Shown here piece after piece: positions 10,217 to 18,646 of a DNA stretch of 27,586 nt (within the stretch, counting starts at the first letter, position 1; each line of letters begins with the position of its first letter). This DNA is from Pinguiococcus pyrenoidosus (taxonomy: Eukaryota > Sar > Pinguiophyceae > Pinguiochrysidales > Pinguiochrysidaceae), in NCBI GenBank assembly GCA_019677205.1, contig JAAMXY010001638.1, positions 1-27,586 on the forward strand, written 5' to 3'. The notes under the pieces are model-generated. The model was not told the origin of the DNA and searched no databases. It saw nothing but the letters and a program-made list of their open reading frames with translations. The position numbers and the translations under genes were made by a program.

Positions 10217-11880
10217 AGCGAGAGAGAGAGGTCTCCCAAGTGGACTGCTGCAAGAATGGTTTGATCTAGTCCAGCGTAGGCGCAGAAGAAGCTGAAAAGA
10301 TGAGGTTATGATTTTTGAGGGGGGCGGCGGCGCAGCCCGATGCTCGAGTTCCATGTTTCTGGCATGCGAAGTTCGGCCTCGGAGGTTCTTGGTTTCTCGG
10401 GCGCAAGTCGCTGCCACGGTCGGTTACCGGCGGCGGCGCTGCCCTCGGCTCTTTGCACAGGTTGCAAAGAGCGGGCGCATAGATGCCCCTGGTCGTCGCA
10501 GCTTGAGGTGCAGGGGCACCGAAGGCGCCACCGCGATTACCGTCCAAACGTCCCTGCTGATTGGAATGGATGGACATGAGGTAGCCGTTTCCAAATCTTC
10601 GGCAGTTCTCGATCGCTGATTGGCTTTTGGGCTGGACATCCCTGCATCTGGGGTGATTTGCCTTGACGGTTGGCCTGTAACGACCCAGTGTGCAACTGCA
10701 TCGGCACGTTCCCCGCCACGGCTTGTGGCGGGCCGTTGTGGATCGAAGCATCTGGAGATGTCACGAACTCCAACGGTCGCTGCAGGTTTCCAACTTCCGC
10801 ATAGAGCTGATACATACCGCGGATTCGGTTGCGATCTTCGGAGCTCCAGGCCAGCGAATCAGCGACGCGCGATCCTGCAAAGACCGATGATGCTCTGCGC
10901 AATCTACGTCGGTGGCAGGAACTCGCCCAGCGACGGTCGCCGACTATGCCCGACGATGCATTGCCTCCCAATCGGTGCCCTGTTGCTTGGCTTGGGCCAA
11001 TGAGCGACGCTCTTGAACCGTTTCCAGAGAGACGATCGTCATTGGTGTCAGCACGCAATCTGCGCGTCCCTACCAGCTCAGCCCTCGACCTCAACTGGCT
11101 ATTCCACGTGTGATTGGCTCTGTGGCCAAGTTCACTCAGAATCGCCATTTCCCCAATTGGGGAGATCACTCCGGAAGAACCTCGATTGGTCGGGAACGCA
11201 ATCCCAATCCTTTCCTCCACGTGATTGGGAGAAGGCATGGGATCAGTGGGATTCTCCCTGTTCGTAATCATCTATGTGATGCCCAGGCTACTCGGGAGAA
11301 ACGACGAAGAGAAAGTTCGAAAACTCCCCACTTTTGCAAGTTCGAAAGTGGGACAAGCTTTGACAGTGACCAGGACTTTGTGGAATGTTGACTGCATCAA
11401 AACTTCCATGGTCCTCGCTCTCTTTCTTTCAATATTCCTTTATCTTTATATGTAGGTTCCAAATCAAATATGAGTCTTTCCGACTTATTTTTCCCGTGGA
11501 TACCCATCTGCTTCTTCTTTTTCATCTACACCCCCAAGCATGCGTGGTCGCGTTTCACTGCTCGCGCACTTGTTCAGTCATCATCGCGGGCCCCTTATTG
11601 GCCAACGGAATTTTCCCATGCCGACTTCGTTGGGTGGAAAGCTGCATGAATGTTTCTCCTTGCACCGCACAGGTGCATGTCGAGTCCGAAGGCCGTACGG
11701 CCTGCCAGTGAAAGAAGCATCGTCTCCTGTGGCGGACTGTGGCTGCGAGGCAGCGACTTCTGACGGCTCGCTTGCGAAGCTCGGAGGGGATCCACGCCGA
11801 GCATTCGTAGCGTGGGCGCGCGCCGGACATCCACTCGTTCGAACACCGCAGTTCTGATCTTTTTGCCCCAAGCCCGAGAA
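10217..11880. promoter_or_regulatory. Long intergenic region with a dense CCAAT-box cluster
   Basis: 1.66 kb between the FIP1-like stop and the GPW-domain gene. CCAAT/ATTGG pentamers occur at 10559, 10618, 10968, 10997, 11041, 11112, 11153, 11156, 11184, 11204 and 11223: eleven in 670 bp where chance gives about 1.3. One more is at 11597. The 11153/11156 pair lies in a 12-bp palindrome (11151-11162). Most have the longer form GATTGG/CCAATC. The cluster ends about 650 bp before the downstream ATG, so it could be a distal promoter or the promoter of an unseen transcript. Two minus-strand frames (10266-10751 and 10537-11271) overlap it; I do not regard them as proven genes. From 11271 to 11880 the DNA is more T-rich with no recognisable element. 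Confidence 0.55.
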
Positions 11881-13647
11881 ATGGTGGATGGGACTGATCT
11901 TGCAGCTCGCGACCGAATGAAGAGCGACAACTCAACCTATCGACAAGCGGCCTACGCGGACGCCGCAGCGCACAGGCAGAAGGACGAGCTCAAGCATGGC
12001 GAAAGCGCCGGCGGACCCCGGCGCAGAGGTGAGCCGAAGCCCCGTCGCGGGGGTTGTTGCACTGGAGTGTACTTGTTCTTGGAAGTGCGCCTGTTGGCCC
12101 GGCGCCGCAGAGGCCGCCCGAACGCTCGCGCGAGCGGCTAGGAGCAGCGAGAGAGAGAGAGCCACGTCTCACCTTGAATGCAAATTTTCGCAGGCCCGTG
12201 GTCGTGTGAGGAGGAGGAGTACGCGCAGGTACTCATCGAGGGCTTCCGAAGGGGCCTTCTGCACGACTGCCCGCCCGGCCGCACCTACCGAAGCTACCTG
12301 AGCCACAAGCTGCAGTGCGGAGGCATCCGCATCTCCAAGAAGTTCAGCTACGAGTCGCTAAAGAAGACAAAGTACGCGCCCAACCCCTGCGCCACCGAGC
12401 AGGATCGCAGCGACATGCGCGTCAAGATTCAGATGAAGGAGGTGCGCTTCTGGGAATACGTGCGCGGCCAGGCGGCGGCGCAAGCGCGCGTGGCGGAGCT
12501 CTCAGCCCACGCGAGCCGCTCGAGCTTCCAACAGTCGCTGCCATCAATGGCGGGGCCAGGCCTCCTCAAGCCCAATACCCCGTGGGCTTCCGTGGCCCGC
12601 GGGAGGACCGATTTGCACGCGGCTGCCGCCCAGCGCCAGCAGGACCATGTGGACCCCAGGCTCTTCACGTCGAGCATCTTGAACCGGAGGAGCTCCTCGG
12701 CAGACTGGCTGTCCGTGATGGACCGGCTTTCCAGCACGCCACAGGGGGGCATCGACGGCCTCCGGACTCCGCTGATGTACAGCTCCGCCGCCGACTATCC
12801 GCTGCCGCCCCCGGCGGCCATCGGCTCGGTGGGCCATCCCGGCCACTTCATCCTGATGGAGTCCAACGAGGCCAGCCCGCCGGAGCACCCCTTCAAGAGG
12901 CAACGCGTCTCGGACGGCAAGGACCAATACTACATCGTCCCCTCCATGGACCTGCCAGGTGGAGGCTACGCGGACGTCCACGACGCGCATGCGATGCCCA
13001 TGGGCCTGCGGACGCTCCGGAGGAAAGCGGTCCTGCCTCGGCTCGCGGGGGACGCTGGCATGGGCATGCACCCCAGCGAGAGGCTCGCAGCGCAGCGAGC
13101 GATGTTCGCAGGTCACGTCCCGGGTCCGGCGTACGGCGACGGCCTGTTTCCGATGGGCGCCGGATCGGTGCTGTCCCACGCCGCTTCGGCGGGAGGGTTG
13201 CCGTCCGATTTCGACCTCCCTGTCGGTCGGGATCCACACGTCAACGTGATGCGCACGACGCCAGCGATGCGCTCGGCCATGGGGTACAGAATCTTCCCAA
13301 CGGACGACGACGCCGTCGGCCGCAGCTCCGACGCAGAGGTGGCCTCCATGCTGCGTCGCTTTCAGACCCATCCGGACACGAGCTCTGGAATGGCGCTCAA
13401 GTCTCCACGGGAAGGTCGATTAGGCGCCGTCCCGCCCGGCGCGGACCAGACCGGCCGCCCCGCCGAGCGGGCCTCCTACATGATTCAGAGGGCGCGGGAA
13501 GCTGGCGCGATGCGGGCCCTCGACATCGAAGGCCCGGACGACTTGTCCAAGTCTCCATCAGCTGGGGGCGTGGCTGCGGGTGGGAACGGCAGTCAAGAGC
13601 GTCCCCAGGCTTCAAGGTCGGACGAAGATGCCCAATCGACGCGGTGA
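11881..13647 (+). CDS. GPW-domain nuclear-type protein of protist algae, function unknown
   Basis: Exons 11881-12028 and 12194-13647 give 533 residues. Splicing joins a polar N-terminus to GPWSCEEEEYAQVLIEGF, followed by GLLHDCPPGRTYRSYLSHKL and GIRISKKF (residues 50-105). The pattern GPW-xxEE-x-YA-xxLI-xxF, then G-x-(T)-xRS-(Y/F)-L-xxKL, then RI-(S/T)-KKF is one I recall from many diatom, oomycete and other protist proteins; it is somewhat Myb/SANT-like, but that is a guess. The rest is long and disordered, rich in Ser, Pro, Met, Arg and Ala, with a possible nuclear signal at HPFKRQR. No enzyme motif is visible. The splice is favoured over an unspliced start at 12178 because donor GTGAGC and acceptor TTTTCGCAG join exactly at the G of GPW. 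It could be a DNA-binding regulator; this is unproven. Confidence 0.75.
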
Positions 13648-14182
13648 CGGCAGGGTTCGGAAGCAGGGCTGGGAGGCGGATACGCGCCTCCGCCACGTTC
13701 TGCGAACCGCTATTGATGCAGTATCGTGCAAGCTTTATTGAAAATTCTGTCCTCTGTTCGGTATCATGACGACGATTCTTCTTTCCTCTTTTTCGCTGCG
13801 AGTGTTTTCGGGCAGGAACGCCGTGATACCTATGAACCTTCCGATGCTTGCGGATCATTGCGGGGATAGTCGCCTGAGACTTGATCAGAGGTTGCCCTTT
13901 TTGTTTTGCAGAAGTAGGATAAGATTTTGTGAAGGCCTCAGTGCGGGCGCGCCGGCGCCCGCGGCCTTGCGAGTTGATAATCTGGGATTTGATCGACTGG
14001 GAGGAGCATTGTAGCACGCCCTACGCTCGAGAGGCTACAAAGACGGCAAACTCTTGAGACAGAACGAATTCATCGGGGAAGCACCGAATAGAGATATGAG
14101 CGCCTGAATCGAAATGCGGCAGTGTGGGAGTGGGGACGACTATAGCTATGTAAGATGTCGGAAAGTCTTGCGTCGCTGGTGC
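13648..14182. other. Convergent intergenic region, nothing recognised
   Basis: The 535 bp between two convergent stops should hold the two 3' UTRs. Short open frames here have no recognisable content. No terminator-like hairpin or repeat was noticed. Confidence 0.5.
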
Positions 14183-15512
14183 CTACGATGTGACCGGGTG
14201 CCCTTCCATCTCAAGAATGCACGCGCCAATGCTCTCTCCCCGATTCTTCTCAAGGATCGCCACCAATCGATCATACATGTCCCTGTGCTTCCGGAGCAGC
14301 TCTATCGCGTTCACTGCGCTCCACCTGGCCTGCTCAGCCACCTGATCCATGCCAAAGCCTCCCGTATTGGACGCCACGTTCCTCTGCAGGAACTCGATCA
14401 GAGTTCTCTCGTCGTCGCGACCGCCCTCCGCAGCACCGAAGACCATGGCTTCGGCGGCGATTCCGCCCATAACAACGATGCTGTATCGATCAAGCGTGTC
14501 CCGAGAGATGATTCCGGTTTGCGCGGATCGGTTCAGCTCCGCGTCGAAGAAGGCGGTGCCGGGAGCAAGCACGCCTGCTCGTCGTGGCGAAAGCACGTCG
14601 AAAGGAAACAGATGAGCATGCGCCCTGCCGTGTCGTCGAGCAAGCGTAAATCAGCAACGTCACGCATGGTACGTACCTATGCTTGTGCGCTGGAGCGTCT
14701 CGATGGCCGAAAGCGTCACCGACTGGACGGGGCATCCCAGGAGGTACGCGAGGAGGAGGTGCCCGGCCTCGTGATAGACGACCCGATTCTTGATCTCTGG
14801 GCGCACCGACGACAGAAGCGTCTCGAAAACGGCGCCTCCCAACAGCACCTGGTCAATCCCGAGCACCAGCGCCGTGAGCAGGAACAGCGGCTGCGGGCTG
14901 ATCCCCAGCTGCCTTGCCAGCAGCACTTCCACAACGGAGAGGCCCACGCCTCCCAGCAAGTACATCCGACCTGTCGCCGGCGACGGCCGGAAGGCACTCA
15001 GGGGCAGCCCCGTCCGCTGCTCAAGTCCATTGGTCGTCATCCCAACCGCGCTGGACACCGGGGTCGCGCCGAACTCCACCGCAAACTTGGACGCCAGGCC
15101 AAGCCGGCGGAGCTGCTCGTAGCAGCGCTNNNNNNNNNNNNNNNNNNNNNNNNNNNNNNNNNNNNNNNNNNNNNNNNNNNNNNNNNNNNNNNNNNNNNNN
15201 NNNNNNNNNNNNNNNNNNGTCCGAGGCCGGCCTTGCGCACAAGTCCAACGCCTGCGCCGCCAGCTCCGGCTCGAGCGAGCGCAGCTCGCGAAGCTCCACC
15301 AGCGCCGCCTCCGGGTCTCCACGGTCCAGAGCGGATTTCAGGTCGCTCTCCTGGTCCATGCTGTACACCATTCGGACCGATCCGGCGCGGCTTCGCTTGC
15401 TCAGCCGCGGTCTGGAGCGTCCGAATGTGCGGTGAAAGCTGCACGACTCCCTCCACAGACACAGCGTCAGCACCAAGAGGAGCGCAGGTCTCGTCCTCGC
15501 CATGGGACTCAT
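14183..15512 (-). CDS. ATPase-less FtsH/M41-like membrane metalloprotease, plastid-targeted; interrupted by assembly gap
   Basis: Exons: 15512 to the gap edge at 15219, then 15129-14677, then 14574-14183. The zinc motif HEAGH sits in RVVYHEAGHLLLAYLLGCP. Two hydrophobic helices precede it (YLLGGVGLSVVEVLLA and PLFLLTALVLGIDQVLL), and GGIAAEAMVFG plus an acidic cluster (GGRDDE) follow it, where the third zinc ligand is expected. No AAA+ ATPase is visible. This is the pattern of plant plastid M41-like proteins such as Arabidopsis VIR3. The N-terminus has a hydrophobic signal ending ESCS, followed by FHRTFGRSRPRLSKR, a typical bipartite plastid presequence. Met at 15503 is a possible alternative start. 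The reading frame differs on the two sides of the 89-N gap, so the gap is mis-sized or hides an intron. The 102-nt intron has donor GTACGT. Confidence 0.85.
15130..15218. other. Assembly gap (89 N)
   Basis: A run of 89 unknown bases lies inside the M41-like gene. The coding frame changes across it, so 89 is probably not the true length or the missing DNA contains an intron. Confidence 0.99.
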
Positions 15513-16213
15513 CCTGCCCAAAGCGTGGCAACTTCCGGTCACGGGCACGCGAAGCTAAGGGTGTTCGGTCGCGAGAAACGAAGCTGTCGCGTCCGTTCAC
15601 GGAACGGAAGGGCGCCAAAACAATCTGGGACGCGTCGCGTCGACCGCTGCGCTTCCGCAGCCGATGGAGAAGTGGAGCGAAGCAGCGCGCGCAAATCGAG
15701 CTGCGGTGCGCGCTCTGAGGTGGCGAAGCTGCGTGCAATATGGCGCCAAATTCGTTTGAACCGGGTGGACATTAAACTTCCAGGTCTTCCTATTTACGGA
15801 AAACACAGCTTATCAATACTCTGGTGATATGGCAGTCACTGCTGTACTTCGCATTCGCTAGTCGCAAATTTCTTTGTGATCGAAACTGCATTCATCCAAT
15901 CCAGAATCTCGAGGCCTTAGATCTCCATTGCGTCCATGACACAGCTGCACAGGTCCTGACGTAGGATCCTGACAAGTCTTCCCAGGTCGCGGGAGCATCC
16001 CGTGGACGTGTTGATGCTTGGTAGGTCTGCAGGTGCCGTGTGCATAGACCATCTGACGGGGTAGAGACTCCGTCAGGAGCGGCGCTGAACAGGGTCTGTT
16101 GGTGTTGTCTTTGGGGGGGGGAAGGGGAGAGGAGAGGCGAGGAGAGGCGGGGGTTGTTGTTTGTGTGTTTCTTTTTTGTGTTTTCTTCTTTTTTCCCAAA
16201 GGACCGATTTTTG
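15513..16213. promoter_or_regulatory. Upstream region of the M41-like gene
   Basis: 701 bp between the M41-like start (minus) and the stop of the next minus-strand gene. It holds one CCAATC at 15896-15901 and a purine-rich tract (G-run plus AGGCGAGGAG units, about 16112-16152) followed by a T-rich tract to about 16195. No gene is supported. Confidence 0.4.
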
Positions 16214-18031
16214 CTAATCCAGATCGTCACTAAACTGTGAAGCGCGGGCCTCTTGCGCCGCGTGCTCATCAGGATTCTCGCCATCAGCGCAGCTCTGGCT
16301 ACTTCCGCCCAGCTCGGGGAGCTTCACAACTCCATCTGGACCCACGTCGCTGAGGTGGATTCTCACGCAGCCCGGCTCCTCCGCGCCACTCCCCTCAAAA
16401 ATGTGTGAATACCGCCCGTTCCCATTCTGCGATGGAGGATGCTCGCCCACCACACTATCCCCATCTCCCACGCCAAAGAAACACCTGCCATCTTCTCTGC
16501 TCTTGGGTCCGTCTCCGTGCGCAGAGCCGGCTGGAGAGTTCAACTCGGAATGGGGGATCGGCGACATGCGCGCCGCCACTGGCGATCTCGCCTCTCGGGA
16601 TGCTTTCGGTGATCGCATCCGCTCTTCTTGCTGCTCAGTCCTCGCCTTGATCTGCAGCTCAAGCAGCTTGTCGATCTGCGCGAGCACGTCCGGGACCTGG
16701 AACATGCAGGTGTGGTCCAGGCCATTCAGCAGGTTCGCCTGCAGAGGCGTTTCGGGGTCCAGGATTGCCACGTCCTCCAGTAGCCTCAGCGTCAGCTCCG
16801 TGGGCAGAGTCTCCGCGAAGGCGAAAGCCGCCTCGCTGGACAGAAAGGTCCCTTTCAAGGCCAACAGAGTCCGCGGGCCCGTCTCCGTGAGGAAGACCTC
16901 CTCCGCCGTGACCGCAAAGATCGGGACACGGCCCCCCATATACTCCAGGTAAGGCAAGAGATGCTCGAGCGACACGATGGTCGTGCCCTCCGTCGCGCTC
17001 CGCCGATGCTCCGGTGTAGCATGCGCCGCAGGCTCGTCGGGAGAGTGGGGTGCCCCACCTCGCGCGTCCGCGTGGCCGTGATTCTTCGCCGGCATATTGG
17101 AATCCCATTTTTCGTACTCGTCGAACTTGGATTTCAAATGCACATACTCTTCGGATCCTCGTCTCTCGTTGACAAGATCATCGTTGAACGTCTCGATCGC
17201 CTCAAAATTGGTGGTCTCTCGGTGCGCGAACTCGCCTGTGTCTTTGGCTTCGCAATGCAGAATCTCCGTCTGGTTCTTCTCTATCTCGACAAGCTCCTGG
17301 ACGAAGCCATCCTCGTCTACCGTCGTGTAGTGCACGGTTCTTTGGTGCACGACAACCTCGCGCTTCCTCCACAGCGACCGCCCCGTAGCTTTGATCTGCA
17401 GCAGCCGCCGTCGGCGGTCATAGGGCACCATCGTCGTGACAGCGCTCGGGCCCAGGACCATGTCGCTGCTCCCGCCAGGAGCGAAGCCAAGGCTTTCGTA
17501 CACGTCACTGTACATGCAATCGGGGACGACTTTTTCAACTGCGTCGCTGCCAGCAACGACTTCCACAGGCTCGTCGATGCTGGGGTCGTCAACTGGACGG
17601 TCCTGTCCCTTGTCCATGTACTCTATTTTTGCATCTAGGTTCTTCGGCGCAGCCGTGGCGGCAGCACTCTCCGTCTGGGATTTCGCCGGTGCTCCGAACG
17701 GCGGATCTCCGGCGGGAAACGGTGGCGTTTTGCCCTGCTCTTCCTTGCTGAGCGGTACGGGGGGGGCTTGTCCGGTCTCCAAAAAGAGCAAAAAGTCGTC
17801 GAAGAGCACGGAATCCACATGGTCCGGCACTAGAGCGTTCAAGAGCGGGTCTATCCACGGCGCCGAGTCCACGTCGATGGCCTTCCGGATGCCCTCTTTG
17901 GTGAGGACGGGTCGCCCGTCGGGGCCAGAAGTCCAGAACTTCGAAAACTGCTCGTCCACAGTCACATCGCGAGGCCTCGAATTGTACGCGCTGTGACGCA
18001 GGGAAACACCCGCATGAATCTCACTCTGCAT
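16214..18031 (-). CDS. Conserved protist-type protein, function unknown
   Basis: Single exon, 605 residues, ATG at 18031. Residues about 25-90 (DEQFSKFWTSGPDGRPVLT to FDDFLLFLE) resemble a degenerate EF-hand-like helical pair. The clearest block, 222-314, is rich in charged and aromatic residues: REVVVHQRTVHYTTVDEDG, then VQELVEIEKNQTEILH, GEFAHRETTNFE, EEYVHLK and KWDSNMP. I recall very similar blocks in conserved unannotated proteins of apicomplexans, ciliates and oomycetes, but have no established function for them. A second ordered region lies at about 350-480 (VSLEHLLPYLEYMGGRVPIFAVTAEE and later LLELQIKARTEQQEER). The last 125 residues look disordered and Ser/Gly/Glu-rich. There is no signal peptide or membrane segment. 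The frame is intact and its composition is clearly protein-like. Confidence 0.8.
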   Translation of the reverse strand: MQSEIHAGVSLRHSAYNSRPRDVTVDEQFSKFWTSGPDGRPVLTKEGIRKAIDVDSAPWIDPLLNALVPDHVDSVLFDDFLLFLETGQAPPVPLSKEEQGKTPPFPAGDPPFGAPAKSQTESAAATAAPKNLDAKIEYMDKGQDRPVDDPSIDEPVEVVAGSDAVEKVVPDCMYSDVYESLGFAPGGSSDMVLGPSAVTTMVPYDRRRRLLQIKATGRSLWRKREVVVHQRTVHYTTVDEDGFVQELVEIEKNQTEILHCEAKDTGEFAHRETTNFEAIETFNDDLVNERRGSEEYVHLKSKFDEYEKWDSNMPAKNHGHADARGGAPHSPDEPAAHATPEHRRSATEGTTIVSLEHLLPYLEYMGGRVPIFAVTAEEVFLTETGPRTLLALKGTFLSSEAAFAFAETLPTELTLRLLEDVAILDPETPLQANLLNGLDHTCMFQVPDVLAQIDKLLELQIKARTEQQEERMRSPKASREARSPVAARMSPIPHSELNSPAGSAHGDGPKSREDGRCFFGVGDGDSVVGEHPPSQNGNGRYSHIFEGSGAEEPGCVRIHLSDVGPDGVVKLPELGGSSQSCADGENPDEHAAQEARASQFSDDLD

Positions 18032-18646
18032 GGGCGCTTAGTCGTGCATTCTCTCCGTAACTCACCGAATAATCAGCACTTTTCGTAGCCTCGGAAGAGA
18101 CGAAGCGCCAGCGCCCATGGAGTTTCAGCTTCACAGGACGCTTCTCATGCTCCCACGACTGAGTCGGGCGTCACTCCACGCGATTCCCGTCGGAACAACG
18201 TGCCGCACCTGAGGTGAACCGCACTGCGGAGGGCTTTGTGGCGCTGAGATGCTTTGCCGAACTTTGAATTCTCGTGTCGCGCAACGATCCGTTATGAGTA
18301 TCGATCCTGGTCACCGTTCCGAGATGGCAGAGCGCGTGCTGCTCAGCTGATACGCGATGACGCTCGAAGGGACGCATCTGCTTCTCGTTCTGCTACACTG
18401 GTTTCCCGCTGGAACCTGGTTCAAAAGTCTGCGCGTCCCAAGGCGCGTTGATCGTGGGCAGTGACCGTGCGACACGAAGCGGCCGAGGCTGTGGCGGAGG
18501 TCGTGACGATCTGGGCACAAACATCAGCGGCAGCTTCGATTGTAGTCGCTAGCGTTTAGCTGGCTTAAGGAGAGACCGCCAGGTCCGAGGACCAGTGGAC
18601 GCCTAGGGAGCCGGACCTGATCGGCGTGGGGAGCGTCCTGCTTGCG
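18032..18646. promoter_or_regulatory. Divergent promoter region, protist-type protein / metallophosphoesterase
   Basis: 615 bp between two divergent ATGs. I find no CCAAT box, repeat or RNA gene here. Called from position. Confidence 0.3.

Noticed and set aside
12178-12193. Unspliced start (MQIFA) for the GPW gene
   Set aside because: These bases form a good acceptor (TTTTCGCAG). Splicing to 12028 restores phase exactly at GPW and supplies an upstream ATG exon.
12315-13769. 484-codon plus-strand frame overlapping the GPW gene in another frame
   Set aside because: Arg/Ala/Pro/Gly-rich shadow caused by GC-rich codons of the real frame, with no recognisable motif. The GPW domain lies in the other frame.
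14114-15718. 534-codon plus-strand frame across the M41-like gene
   Set aside because: It runs through the N gap and is antisense to clear HEAGH-containing exons. Its composition is Arg/Gln/Ser/His-rich with no domain.
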